Shown here piece by piece: positions 1-10,557 of a stretch of DNA of 64,000 nt. The stretch spans positions 62,001 to 126,000 of the forward strand of contig JAJIRX010000032.1 of assembly GCA_023853785.1 (NCBI GenBank). Reading direction: 5' to 3'. Numbering within the stretch: position 1 is the stretch's first letter; each line of letters opens with the position of its first letter. A program made the translations under genes and the position numbers. The notes beneath the pieces were generated by a model. The model searched no databases. It was given only the letters and a program-made list of their open reading frames with translations, and was not told the DNA's origin. The stretch comes from Psilocybe azurescens (Eukaryota > Basidiomycota > Agaricomycetes > Agaricales > Agrocybaceae).

Positions 1-3000
1 TCTTCCGGTTGTCTTGGTCAGGAGCTCAAGGTTGTCTTGGGAAAAGAACTTCTGTAAGTCCTTTCTCGACCTCCAGCCATTTATTATATAACCTAGAACA
101 ACCTTGTTCTTTCATCTAGGACGAGGATAAGGATTGTATCAGTGATCTGACTATCTCTGACGTTGCTGAGCTCCTGGACGAGCTGGCAGCAAAATCACAA
201 TACTCGGATGAGTCAATAAGACGCAGATTCCCACAGAAACGCACACGCCGCGAACTTATGCGTATCCTGTTCCGACCGCTCTCACCCGAGGACGCATCAG
301 TTCTCACCCAAATAGTCCTCAAAGATCTCAAGCCTCTATTGTATCCGCTGACTGAATTCTACTACTCAACAGCGTTGACGAAATTTAACACGGCATCCGT
401 CAAAGTGCTCACCATTCACCAAGCCATGAAGATATGGGATAGCTCCAACCTCTTTCTGCGATTCTACAACATGTGTTGCTGTTTTGATAAAGCTGGGAGC
501 TTTGCTGAAAGCAGTTCAAAATCGTCCAAAGATATTGGACCAGCCATCGGTTCTCAAATCGCAGTAAGAACCGCATATATCTTGCTGTAAATTTTATTCC
601 TGTCATCTCACTACTAAGCCCGTCCGTTCAGATCCCCAAATCGCAGAAAGGCCTAAGCTATCAACACACACTGGACTTTTTCGAAGGTTCAAAAATGGTC
701 TGGGCTGAAACCAAGTACGATGGTGAAAGAGTTCAGATCCACATACAAGTGAACGCGAACAATTCACCAGAAATCACGATCTTTAGCAAGACCAAAAGAG
801 ACTCTACAAAAGACAGATGTGCTGTCCACAACATCATTTTGAAAGCCATTGGCTTGGACACGCTGGGTAGCCGAAGGCGCGGCGGGAAGCTTCAAGTGAA
901 ACAAAACATCATTCTTGACGCTGAGATGGTGGCCTTTAGAGGCACCAAAATTGAAGGTGATCCATAACAGCCTTGTAAAACATCTTTCAAGTTTTACTTA
1001 CTATATTGTCAGAATTCTGGAGGATCAAGAGGTTGATCGGAAACACCTCTGAAGGCTCCAGACGCAATTGGCGTCCGCGCAAGGATGTACATGCCGTGTA
1101 AGTCTTTCTTTATTCCTTTCTGGCCTTTGCCAGCACTAAAAGTTTGAAAAGACGTGGACCCATAAACAGTGGGGCCAACGCTGGGTTCAGCCTGGGACTC
1201 GTGTTCTTTGATGTCATGTACCTAGATTCCGCCTCGTTATGTTGGAAATCCTACGCGCAACGCCGTGAAGTATTGGAATCACTAATCCAACAATCACCTG
1301 GAAGGGCCATTCTGTCCGCTCGGTATCCTATAGACATGTTTAATGGCGCCCACCCCGAGAAAAAACCTCCAAATGATCTTTGAGAACCACATCGCCGCGC
1401 ACGAGGAAGGTCTCATATTGAAATCAGAAGATTCCAAATACAATGACTGGGATAAACCTTGGGTCAAACTAAAAAGGATTACATGCCAGATGCCAAAGAT
1501 CATATAAACATGGTCATCCTCGGAGCGTGCTGGGAAAAGAGTCGTGGACGTACTTTACGAGGTGAGTTCCCTCAATTTAGTCGGATACTTGTATATTCAT
1601 CAGTGGGAAAGTCCCTCCGTCTACGTATACGACGTTCTATATAGGTGGCCTGGAGAAAGATGAAAACGTGAGTTTTGTTCTTTCTATGCGCGAAGATGGT
1701 CATCCACTTACCTGGGCACACGCAGCACGGAAAACCTTCGTTTCATGTACATTTTACGGTATCGTATGGACTAACGCGCACAGATCTAGAAGAACTTAAT
1801 TTTCTCATTAAGAGCTCGGATTCTATCCCTTATTCTTCGGCATTCTCAGTAAGACATCTTGCATTCTACGTGGAAAACCTGATGAATTAATGATATGGCG
1901 AAACCATTTAGTCCAATGCCAACCTTCCTTATAAACTGACAGTGTCTGAAGGTCTCGAAATCCACCCATCCGTTATTCTGCGTACGCCCTTGCTCGCTGA
2001 GATGTTCGGTGCCGGGTTCACCAAGAAAGAAAACAGCGAGGTATGTCACAAAAATCAGCCTCAATTCATCTGCCTGCTCAATATAAAATGATTTAGCATT
2101 ACGAGCCGCGCTTTCCTAGAATGACTAAGTTTTACCGGGCAAGCGAACGCAGTTGGAAAGACGGCCTGACTCTCGAAGCTCTACACAAGGTGGCGTGCAG
2201 GTCTGTTGGCCGAGAAGACGCGCACACGGGAGTAAATTTCCCAGACCCCGAGCAAGAAGAAATTGACAGAGAAGTGAAAGCCATGTTTGCCCTTGGAAAG
2301 CGAAAGCAAAAGCCTGCTTCAAGCTCAAGTCTAATTTTGCCGATTGCTGTGACATCTAGTTCTCCTCCTGCTCGTAAACGCAAGACAAGAGAAGACGCCG
2401 AGCCCGAGCCCGGGTGGCTCGACGAGAATTTGGATGGTTCGAATCAGGGTGTGTCGCCCGAGAGGACTCGCAATCGTCCGAGAAAAGAGCAATCTGAGAG
2501 CAGTGTTGAACAGCCTGTCACCCCGACCCCGCAGCCTTTGAGCGTCAAGACGAACGTACCGGCCATGGGATTGGGTTCGCCTGTCAGCTTGGAAAAACCT
2601 AGAACCAAGACCAAGACCAAGACCAAGAATAAGATGGTGTCAGTTAAGCAGGAATGTGTGTCTCCTCTAGTGTGCAGCGGCAGCAACAGCAATCAACCTT
2701 CCAAAAGTCTGAACTCTTCAAGAACAGCAACGAAGAAGGCACCTGAAAGTATTATCATGAAGAGTGAAGCTCATAGTGTGACACCGAGTAAACTATCCAC
2801 GCAAGGTCATCAAGTTCAAGTCAAAGAAAGCACGCTAGTCTGGTTTGCTCGCACGCGTGATGAGAGATGTGAAGCGTACAGATCATGGAAGAAAGACACG
2901 GAGTGGGATCAACGCACACACACGTTCGACGCACTGCTGCACGGGTGTGGATGGACTGCGCGGTCCGCGAAAGAGAAAGTTGAGCTCGAAGACCACTGGG

Positions 3001-3176
3001 TGAAGCAAGGAATAGTGGTCATCGACGAGTGCGACGGGTACGCGGCGGATTGGCAGCGTGGCGTCAAACAAGCGCTGAACAGAATAGCCAGTAGTAATAC
3101 TAACAGCAGCAGTAGAAACGAGATAGTTGTGTTTGGGTGTAGGTCGCGTACCGAGCCTTTGTATAGAGTTATGTAA
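1..3176 (+). CDS. ATP-dependent DNA ligase-like protein, fungal type (5' end outside window)
   Basis: This protein should seal nicks by forming an enzyme-AMP intermediate, probably in nuclear DNA repair. After introns at 54-119 and 564-631 the catalytic lysine motif KYDGERVQIH appears (about 712-741), followed by the FFDVMYLD element (1206-1229), HEEGLILKSED, the KLKKDYMP element, and an OB-fold end HYEPRFPRMTKFYR (2098-2139). The helical N-terminal domain is only partly inside the window. No BRCT repeat follows the OB fold; instead there is a tail of about 320 residues rich in Ser, Lys and Pro. This differs from classical LIG4 and matches the poorly studied fungal ligase-like family better. 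Two single-base frame breaks are needed: an extra A in the run 1360-1365 and a missing A in 1471-1475. The stop codon directly touches the first ATG of the next gene. Confidence 0.85.
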
Positions 3177-4721
3177 ATGACATCATCATCAATAATCATG
3201 TTTTCTCTCCTCCTACGCTCATCATCCTCCGCCACCCTCCGCCGTTTCTCAACGTCCGCTGCGCTCGCAGACCGCGCCGTCGTCTATGCGCAGAACGGCG
3301 ACCCTAGCAGCGTCCTGCGCGTGCTCACCTACCCGGACCTGCCGCCGCCGCCACCCAACACGCTCAACATCAAGTTCCTCCTCGCCCCAATCAACCCCGC
3401 AGACATCAACGTCGTAGAAGGCGTCTACCCCACCAAACCCCTCAAATCCGACGCGTTGGTCTTTGACGATGCACGCGGCACACTTAATGTAGGCGGCAAC
3501 GAGGGACTGGCAAGGGTGACGGCCCTAGGAGAGAGCGACCCCACCGAATCTTCTCATGGTCTGAAAGTCGGCGACTGGGTGATCATGACGCGCCAGCAAG
3601 CCGGGACATGGGCGACAGATCGAAATGTAGCCGTTGCGGACGTCGCCAAAGTCCCTGATTCCGAGTCCTTGACGGAGGCGCAGGCCGCGACGTTGACCGT
3701 GAGTGTTACTTTGTCCATCGACATCGAGAATGCTACATTAAATACAGGTCAACCCTCCGACGGCTTACAACATGCTCTCTGATTTCGTTGACCTCGCACC
3801 AGGCGACTGGGTCATCCAGAACGGCGCAAACAGCGCTGTATGTATTCCCTCTTGACTTGAAATTACACGACAGGGTCTGAGCAATTTTGCTAGGTCGGGC
3901 AAGCCGTCATTCAGATCGCAGCAGCTCGCGGTCTCAAAACTATCAATCTCATTCGCGATAGGTGCGTATCGTCTTCACTCGTCAACACCGCGAAACCCAT
4001 TCTCATAACGCACTGCAGACCAGACCTCGACCAATTGGTTGACAAACTGCAGTCGCTAGGTGCCACCCATGTTCTCACATACGACCAACTCGCGGACAAA
4101 TCCGTGAGAGAAAAGGTCAAGGCATGGACGAGTGGGAAGGTACACGCTCTTTCTCCCTTCTCTCCCCGGGGACAAGTACTCATGATAGCATTCAAAGGCT
4201 ATTCGTTTAGGCTTGAACTGCGTCGGTACGGCTGTCCATCCTGTCCGGTGACCGTAAAAGCTTTGCTAACGTATTTGTCCTTTGACAATAGGAGGGAAGG
4301 ATACGACGGCCATGGCAAGGTTGCTCGGTAATGAAGCCCATTTGGTATCGTACGGTGCGATGGCCAAGCAACCATTGTCACTTCCTATTTCTTTATTCAT
4401 CTTCAAAAACCTGACCTGTCACGGGTTCTGGCAAAGCCGGTGGTATCTTCAACGGTCACTCGCGGAACGCGAAGGGTTGATGCAGAAGCTAGTAGACTTG
4501 ATGAAGGACAAGAAGGTAAGCTTTTCTCTCGCGATGCTTGCGTGGCTTCCGTTTCTCAAGCGCTATCTTGGGAACAGCTGGATACGCCGGAACACGAAAT
4601 TGTGCAGATATCGGGACGTGAAACGGACGAGGAAGCGACGGAGAAGGTCAAGAAGACTCTGCAAGCCATGTCGGAGGGCCGCTATGGGAAGAAAGTGCTG
4701 TTGAAAATAGAGAGCGAATGA
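3177..4721 (+). CDS. ETR1: mitochondrial trans-2-enoyl-thioester reductase
   Basis: This is the NADPH-dependent enoyl reductase of mitochondrial type II fatty-acid synthesis, the pathway that supplies lipoate precursors (MECR/ETR1 family, medium-chain dehydrogenase fold). The N terminus is Ser/Arg-rich and lacks acids, as expected of a mitochondrial presequence. It is followed by the GroES-like part ([15 protein letters not shown]) and a Rossmann part with the element [18 protein letters not shown]. Seven exons can be traced: 3177-3698, 3748-3837, 3894-3961, 4019-4139, 4198-4225, 4292-4515 and 4578-4721. The fifth is only 28 nt and gives [10 protein letters not shown]. Two in-frame starts exist, 3177 and 3198; 3198 is the better choice because 3177 abuts the ligase stop and leaves no 5' leader. 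The core promoter must then lie inside ligase coding sequence. Confidence 0.92.
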
Positions 4722-4737
4722 AGAGCATACCCACTTT

Positions 4738-4754
4738 ATATATATATATATATC
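4738..4754. repeat. TA dinucleotide tract
   Basis: A short run of TA repeats lies in the roughly 100-bp gap between the convergent ETR1 and p24 genes. It may help 3' end formation on either strand, but no function can be assigned from sequence. Confidence 0.6.
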
Positions 4755-4820
4755 GCTAGCTGTCGGAATAGCAAGTGTACGTGGGGAAAGGAATGCATTA
4801 CTGACATAAAATACATAAGA

Positions 4821-5630
4821 CTATCGCATCTTCCTATCCTCGAAAAAGGCCTAATAGAGACACCGAGTGAGAAGGAAAACGGAAGGATAGACGAGAGAAG
4901 GGACGAACCTTCAAATGACGCAGTTGCCACGCACATGTTGCGACCAGAACGATGATCTGGGCGAGACTGTACCACACGGCGCGTGTGTTGGTGGCCTCGC
5001 TCAAATTTCTGTAATCCTCCTCACGCTCGCGCTGATACTGCTGTTCTCTCCTGATATCCTCTAGCTTTTGGTTGAGGTCGCGGACCTTACTGGCGAGTTC
5101 AGAGACATGAGATCTGTCATGTTCGACGTCGGGTTTTGTTGAGCCTACTACGATGTCGAGGTAGAGGCGGATGTGGGTGTGACTGAACCAGGATGTGTAG
5201 TTGGTGGAGAGACAGATGGAGTGGTCGCCCGCTTCGTGAGATGTAAAGGTGAATTTGCCGTCCAAAGGCCCGGTTGTTTTCACGACAATATGGCCAGAGG
5301 GTTCTTCCTACACGATGATTGAGATTGAGTGGGTTGTATGGTGCACGACAAGAAAGGACGGCAAACCTGGACTTGAACGACAATGCCGAGTTCAGTGTTT
5401 TCAGTGTATTTCTGTTCCTGTTCTGACCATTCCAAAGCGCGATAGTGGCCTCGGGAGTGTGTAAGTGGTGGAACTGATGATGTTGGGGACGGGGTGGACC
5501 ATACCTTCTACAACGGTATCGGTTGGAAGCTCTTCAATGAAGCATCTTTTCTGGTTTGCATCGAGATAGAAGTGGAGGGCATGAACGGCGGACAAAAAGA
5601 CAGAAATAAAGAGAAGAGAATGAGCCGCAT
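4821..5630 (-). CDS. p24 family cargo receptor, alpha type (ERP1/TMED9-like)
   Basis: A type I membrane protein of COPI/COPII vesicles that cycles between ER and Golgi and selects cargo such as GPI-anchored proteins. In order: signal peptide starting MRLILFSLFLSF, GOLD domain beginning ALHFYLDANQKRCFIEE, HYRALEWSE, the FTFTSHEAGDHSICL block, a coiled coil, one membrane helix near the end (AQIIVLVATCAW) and a short cytosolic tail. The tail comes from a last small exon (acceptor near 4850) and ends FFEDRKMR, a dibasic RKxx form of the COPI retrieval signal. CFIEE and WQLRHLK are typical of the alpha subgroup. The signal peptide and GOLD domain are in different frames; one more base in the A run at 5594-5598 joins them. 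Two introns have unusual donors, GTTCGT and GTTTGC. Confidence 0.9.
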
Positions 5631-5690
5631 TTCTAAAGACAAGAGTTCAAGTGAGCCAAATCGAACGTGGCAGCTTCTTAGTCAATAATG

Positions 5691-5698
5691 TGACGTCA
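5691..5698. promoter_or_regulatory. CRE-like palindrome TGACGTCA
   Basis: The 8-bp palindrome is the canonical ATF/CREB-type bZIP site. It sits 61 bp upstream of the p24 start codon on the other strand, a plausible promoter position. An 8-mer can arise by chance, so this is a candidate only. Confidence 0.35.
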
Positions 5699-5725
5699 CA
5701 CACTGTTCTTTCTATTCTCTACATA

Positions 5726-5790
5726 CCAGCAATGTCTTTCTATACTACCAGCAGTGTCTTTCTATATTACCAGCAGTGTCTATTCTATTA
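5726..5790 (+). repeat. tandem repeat, 3 copies of about 22 bp
   Basis: Copies at 5726-5747, 5748-5769 and 5770-5790 share the core CCAGCARTGTCT followed by a T/A-rich end. The first two differ at two or three bases and the third is one base shorter. Confidence 0.85.
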
Positions 5791-6119
5791 CCATTGACCC
5801 CTTTTCATTGTCTTTGTCCTGTCTCTTGTCCACCCACGTTTATACTTTCTTGGCTACCACCGTCCTGCCGCCTGGTCAGCATTACCACAGCCTTGCCATC
5901 AATTCCAACCAACATACCTCTGAGTATCCTTCCAAAAGAAAGCCAACCCGTGTACAATCATAGCTTGCCCACTGCGACTTACTGCTCTTGCCGGCATGTC
6001 ACACAAGGCTGTGTCTTTCCTTTCTGCGTAATCCCTCCGAGTTAAAGCTGGCCCCGTTTTTATTTATCGCTCAAACACAACGCACTTGTCCACCCTGCTC
6101 TCTAAATCCCCTTCCCCTC

Positions 6120-7373
6120 ATGGATCTCTCTCTCGACGCCTATACGCTCACGCCCACCGAAATCCAACTTATCACCCAGAACACTGCCTATGTCTTGCCT
6201 TTTCGTTCAAAGTCCGTTCCTAGTCAATTCGACGATTCTAATGGAGAGGTACGCCATATTAATCGAGCCACCACCACCACTAGGTCCTAACTATCAACAT
6301 AGGTTATTCTTTCATGTCCCACCAACGACAACACCACCCGTTTGAAACCGATGCTCATCGGGGAACTTCACCCAAGGCTCGGTGGGGATCCATTAACGTA
6401 AGTCCCCTTACCCGACCGCGCGCTGTTTCCAAATCCCTCATGTCGCCTAGAGCATTCTCTTGAAGGTTAGAAGATGGCAAAGCATGCCCCACCAAAACCT
6501 TATTGCCATTCAGGGTTTTTATGCGAGCTTAGATGTCCCTCTTTTGACCTTGGTATCAAACCCTCCAAGACCTACTATTGTCCAATATCTGTCACAACAT
6601 CCAGAGCACGACAGGCATAAAAGCGTAAATTTAAACACGCCCTTCCGCCGATCATTCGAATTTACATTATATTTGTCAGTGCGTCCAAGTCGCCGAAGGA
6701 CTCGATTACCTGCATCGGCATTCCATCGTGCACGGAGCAATACGAGGCGTAAGTCAATAAATGCTGTGCCACATCGCATCTCATCTTAATTGACTGCAAC
6801 AGTCAAACATCCTAGTCGACCAAGACGGTACCTGTGTTCTCGGCGAATTCTCGGCTGAGCATATCCCGACACAATCCACACTCACCCGTTACGCTAACTG
6901 GATGGCACCCGAACTCGTCTCAGTGCAGCGCTTCAAAGCCTTCCTTATCGACAACTACTATTACGACTATAACGGAGAGTATAAAATGCCCAGCGATATC
7001 TTCGCCTTGGGATGTACCGCCATTGAAGTATGCATTCAACTGCTCACTGCCTTCGCACAACAGCTAACCGTCTTGATATCCGCAGATCTACACCGACTCT
7101 CCTCCGGATGTTTTATGCATCCCCTATGATCAGGTCAAGACCCACCACAAACTTGCAGATATCCACCGAGAACCTACCCACCTCGAGGAGGCCCTAATAC
7201 CGAAAAACATCATGTCAGCCATAACCAGCATGTTGCAACTCGTTCCCAATCGGCGTCCACACTCGGGCAACGCTTTCAAGTGGCTAGAACACCCCGATCG
7301 AAAACGCATTACCTCCCGCCCTCCCGTCTTGGCCAAATCTATGTTGTGGCAAGCTATGCGGACAAATATCTGA
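6120..7373 (+). CDS. protein kinase-like protein, predicted pseudokinase
   Basis: A six-exon gene for a protein of about 330 residues with the shape of a kinase C-lobe. Exon boundaries seen include 6120-6248, 6303-6397 and an acceptor at 6452. The recognisable parts are VAEGLDYLHRHSIVHGAIRG (helix E and catalytic loop), SNILVDQDG, LGEFSAEHI, an activation-segment end NWMAPELVS, and SDIFALGCTAIE, the usual helix F. The catalytic HRD is HGA and the DFG position reads EFS, so phosphotransfer is unlikely; the Asn that follows in the loop is kept. The N-terminal lobe is short and no glycine-rich loop is evident. It is probably a scaffold or regulator; no partner can be inferred. Degenerate kinases of this kind are frequent in agaricomycete genomes. 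Confidence 0.75.
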
Positions 7374-7634
7374 TCTACATAATGTCTACTAATTTACTTT
7401 ACTGACCACCCGTATACTCGTATCTGCCATTCTAACACTTATTTTAACGTCTGTCATACTCATGTTGTATCAATAGCTTTCAATTATGTATTCAATCTTC
7501 AGTCAAATTTGCTAGTACGTTTTTTAAGCATTGGAAAATCAGGGTATACAAAAACACTACTACTACAGGTACAAAAGGATATCTTATCGAGTGGTCAGTA
7601 TAATACATGGTCACAGTTGAAAATAGCTGGACTC

Positions 7635-8846
7635 CTAAGCTAGTCGCAGCATGCCGCCAGGATTTCCGGCAGTCATACTTGTGCTTCTGTTCATCAGCCC
7701 CATCGTCGAACTAATAATCCCTCCAGGCGCCCCTGTCCCGCCTCCACTCCCCAATGCATTTATGAGCAGGTCCCGACAACATCGAGCGCGTTCTCTTCGC
7801 TGAATAAACCACGTCCCCGCATCGCATGGTACAGCTAGCGGCACCCCAATCACACCATTCTCTTTCGCAGTCCGCACACTCTTGATCAGTTCCTCCACCT
7901 CCACCTCCGAGTCCAACTCGTCCAAGTCCTCCGACACGTCTTCCCTCAGCTCCTCCGCCAGCCTCTGTTGCGCAGCAGCAGCCGCGGCCGCCTTCTTCCC
8001 AATCTTCTTGGACGACGACGACGCGCCCAGCTTCTTCGTGATCGTTGCCGGGTCGATGCCCAGCGCCGCGGCCGCCTCTCCCGCCAGACGCTTCTTCTCC
8101 AGCTTCTCCTTCTCCCGCTTCTCCTTCTTCTCCGCCTTCGTCTCGCGCTTCACGGGCTCCACGAAGTTGGGGTTGTTCGCACGCTGCCACTCGAGCAGCA
8201 GCTCGTCGTACTTCCGCGAGCGGCCCTCCACGGCGCGTTTGGCGCCCATCGCGTGCGACTTGCACGTCAGCGAGCGAGAGCACGGCATGCCTTTGTCGTT
8301 GATCACTCCGCACTGCTTGTCGTAGTCCACGGGCCCCTTCATGCGTCCCTTGGTCACCTTCGTCGCGGGCTTGGTCTTCTTCTTGCAAGGCTCGTCTGGC
8401 GAGGGTGACGCCTTGCGCTTCTTTCCGCCTTTTTGCTGTCTGTCGTGATAGATGCATCAGCGCACCTATCTTATACTCGCCAACATATAGCTCACCTTCG
8501 GCGTCAGCCTTGCCCTTGGCGCCTTTCTTCCCTCCAGTGCGGATTATGGCACATGTATCTAGGCCGAATGAATATAATCGTCCTTGTGTGATAAGATTGT
8601 AGACATACCTGAGTGTTCTAGTATAAAGCTACGCAGTATTGGCTTTCCACAGTCGCCACACTTGACCAAACCAATATCTGATGTAGATGTGAGGGGTCGT
8701 GCACCAAAGATCTTCATATCACGAGCTGGCAGCCATGAGGTGGGCGGTGAGGGCGCAACAGCAGCCTCTGAGCTGCTCGACGGTGAGGGTATATCCCATG
8801 AGAAAGGGGAAGAAGGAACAGGAGACGGCTTTAGTTTGAGAGTCAT
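7635..8846 (-). CDS. SGF73: SAGA deubiquitinase-module subunit Sgf73 / ataxin-7
   Basis: Anchors the histone H2B deubiquitinating module to SAGA. The N-terminal half carries a C2HC zinc finger, KCGDCGKPILRSFILEHSDT followed by C, with its last cysteine in the next exon. The SCA7 domain follows: QCGVINDKGMPCSRSLTCKS, then GAKRAVEGRSRKYDELLLEW and RANNPNFVEPVKR. Next come a Lys/Glu-rich charged stretch and a low-complexity tail. The middle exon joins the SCA7 exon only if the T run at 8430-8434 has one more base. The strongly GC-rich charged region makes long but meaningless open frames on the opposite strand. The gene lies upstream-to-downstream with TAF10, another SAGA subunit, on the same strand. 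Confidence 0.93.
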
Positions 8847-9037
8847 TTGTGTTCATGAACAGAGTTCAACACCTTTCAATTGTTAATGTTCGTTCATTAT
8901 AGAACATCACATGACCACCCTTTGTGTTTCCAATTTCCCCAGGTTTATTCACATTGCTGCAAGTTACATCATTTATATCATTCTATGCTACGATTATTCG
9001 AATGGGTTGTACAGGGTTCATAAGAGTAGTTAGGCCG

Positions 9038-9767
9038 CTAGATGTAGTACTCTGGCTTCCGAGAGTTTATGCCATACTCTGCCAGAGCCGCACTGAGATC
9101 ATCCATCGTCAATGTCGTCCTCGACTTATCCTGTACAGAATGAATGAGGAGGCGTAGCATTAGTTGGATATGTAGCAACACACCTTGGCTGAACCAGGAC
9201 CTGTCAGGGGCTGGTTGACGCGCGCCCGACCTCCTGACGCATTCGTTCGGATGCGTGCATGCTGGTACGCATCTGCCGCAATATCAGAGACAAACTTCTG
9301 TGCAGCAAGAGACAATAGTCGCTTTCTAAGCAATTAAGAAAGTAAGAGTTATAATAGTGAAAAAGGGACACGGGGATTGACTAACAAGCGGACGTCCTCG
9401 CATTCAAAGCCGACGCGTTGGAGGTAATAATCCGTGACCTCATTAGGTATCTATGTTATTCCATAGGCGATGAGTCGTTTTTCACTCAAAAGATAATATG
9501 CAAAGGTACCAGCGGTTCGTACTCATCCAGCATGAGCATAAAGTCAGCCAACGTGCGGTCCTTTCGCGCCTCCTCAGCAGCCTGACGAGACTGCGCTGCA
9601 GGGGCCTGCACCGACGTCGACGCAGATGTAGCTGTAGCAGAAGCAGAAGCAGAAGCACCCTGTCCACTCTGCTGTGCCTGCGCCTGCGCAGACGACTCGG
9701 CTACCACTGGGACATATGGGGAGGATATGGGATATCCATATGTTGGGGTTTGTTGCGAATTTGACAT
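9038..9767 (-). CDS. TAF10: TFIID/SAGA subunit TAF10
   Basis: A histone-fold subunit shared by TFIID and SAGA. The N-terminal 60 or so residues are Ala/Gln/Ser-rich and disordered. The histone fold begins at [13 protein letters not shown] and continues in later exons as [20 protein letters not shown], then [20 protein letters not shown]. It ends [20 protein letters not shown] before the stop at 9038-9040. Fold and final helix are complete. The start at 9767 is the only in-frame ATG near a plausible leader. It diverges from a TATA-driven small unit at 9919. Confidence 0.93.
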
Positions 9768-9918
9768 GATCGTTCTGGCAGAAAGAATAGGCCCGATTCC
9801 CGAGCGGATTTCGGAGTTTGCGGAGTTCTAATCTGACTATATAAAGCCTCCCACCATTTTTCAGGACATTTCACGCCTCTTGGTCTTCTCTTCTACAAAC
9901 TTATCGTCTCTTGTCCCC
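9768..9918. promoter_or_regulatory. divergent promoter with TATA box, TAF10 / small gene
   Basis: A TATATAAAG element at about 9838-9846 points along the + strand, with a pyrimidine-rich leader ending in CCCC before ATG at 9919. The spacing of about 70-75 bp from TATA to ATG suits a strongly expressed fungal gene. TAF10 uses the other direction. Confidence 0.5.
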
Positions 9919-10274
9919 ATGGTAAGCATCTCTATCCTCTCTTTTCCTCTCATTGCATTCTTTGTTACGACTATTATACATGATGTTTGAGGCATTTGGC
10001 TTTACGCAGGAGCGCACCTGCACTGCAGAAAATCAACTCAGCTACCTTCGGAAGGGCTGCTTTGGTGGTCCTATCCGTCATTCTGATTCTATCCCTCTTC
10101 ATTCTTGTTTTACTTGTTTGAAACAAAACTAATTTCCTTCTTTTTCAGAATGCCTGTATTCGTGTTGTATGTCAGGAAGTTGGAACGTTAATTGTGGTGT
10201 CTGGGACTCGTGCACTGTTATTGTTTTTTCTGTCCTTCCCTGTTGTGTACCTATTTCAATCTAATGTGATTTCT
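9919..10274 (+). CDS. unidentified small spliced gene, Cys-rich product possible
   Basis: ATG at 9919 is followed at once by a GTAAGC donor. A branch-rich intron ends at TTTACGCAG before a short exon starting GAGCGCACCTGC; a second intron (donor after GGTG near 10066) ends in a T-rich CAG near 10149. Joining them gives a product beginning MERTCTAENQLSYLRKGCFG and then a Cys-rich segment with a hydrophobic end, about 60 residues, stopping near 10264-10274. I do not recognise it. Support is the TATA box, splice signals and clean leader rather than similarity. A single base error in this window could change the reading, and a non-coding transcript is also possible. Confidence 0.3.
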
Positions 10275-10557
10275 GTCCAAAAATTTCGCCGTCTACGTAA
10301 CAGCCATACCACCACTTGAGTTTCTTTCTTGGGTATGATTTAGATTTGCTCTGTTGCATTCGAATGCACAATACCCCTCGGACTCCATCCCAACATCTAA
10401 ATTTTCTTCCCAGTCGTGGTAAGTTGCGGAATGTATATACATTATAGGATGTCTATGTTATGTTATACCAGTCTTTAAATACGTAGACAACTCTTTATAT
10501 AATCTTACCAATCTAGTTACTAGCAACTCCTCTACTCCATCCTCAGCAACAACTCTT

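Larger units (their letters stand above)
5631..6119. promoter_or_regulatory. divergent intergenic region, p24 / pseudokinase
   Basis: This interval separates two divergent start codons and should hold both promoters. It is pyrimidine-rich on the + strand towards 6119, as is common in fungal 5' leaders, and includes a three-copy 22-bp repeat at 5726-5790. A TGACGTCA palindrome at 5691-5698 is a perfect CRE/ATF-type bZIP site. The open frames here are short and show no similarity I recognise. Confidence 0.5.

Noticed and set aside
1..3176. Calling the ligase LIG4
   Set aside because: No BRCT repeats and a different N-terminal and C-terminal layout; only the general ligase core supports it.
7711..8457. 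Long open frames overlapping SGF73 on both strands (up to 248 codons)
   Set aside because: They come from GC-rich charged and Ala-rich coding sequence; the SCA7 and zinc-finger frame is clearly the real one.
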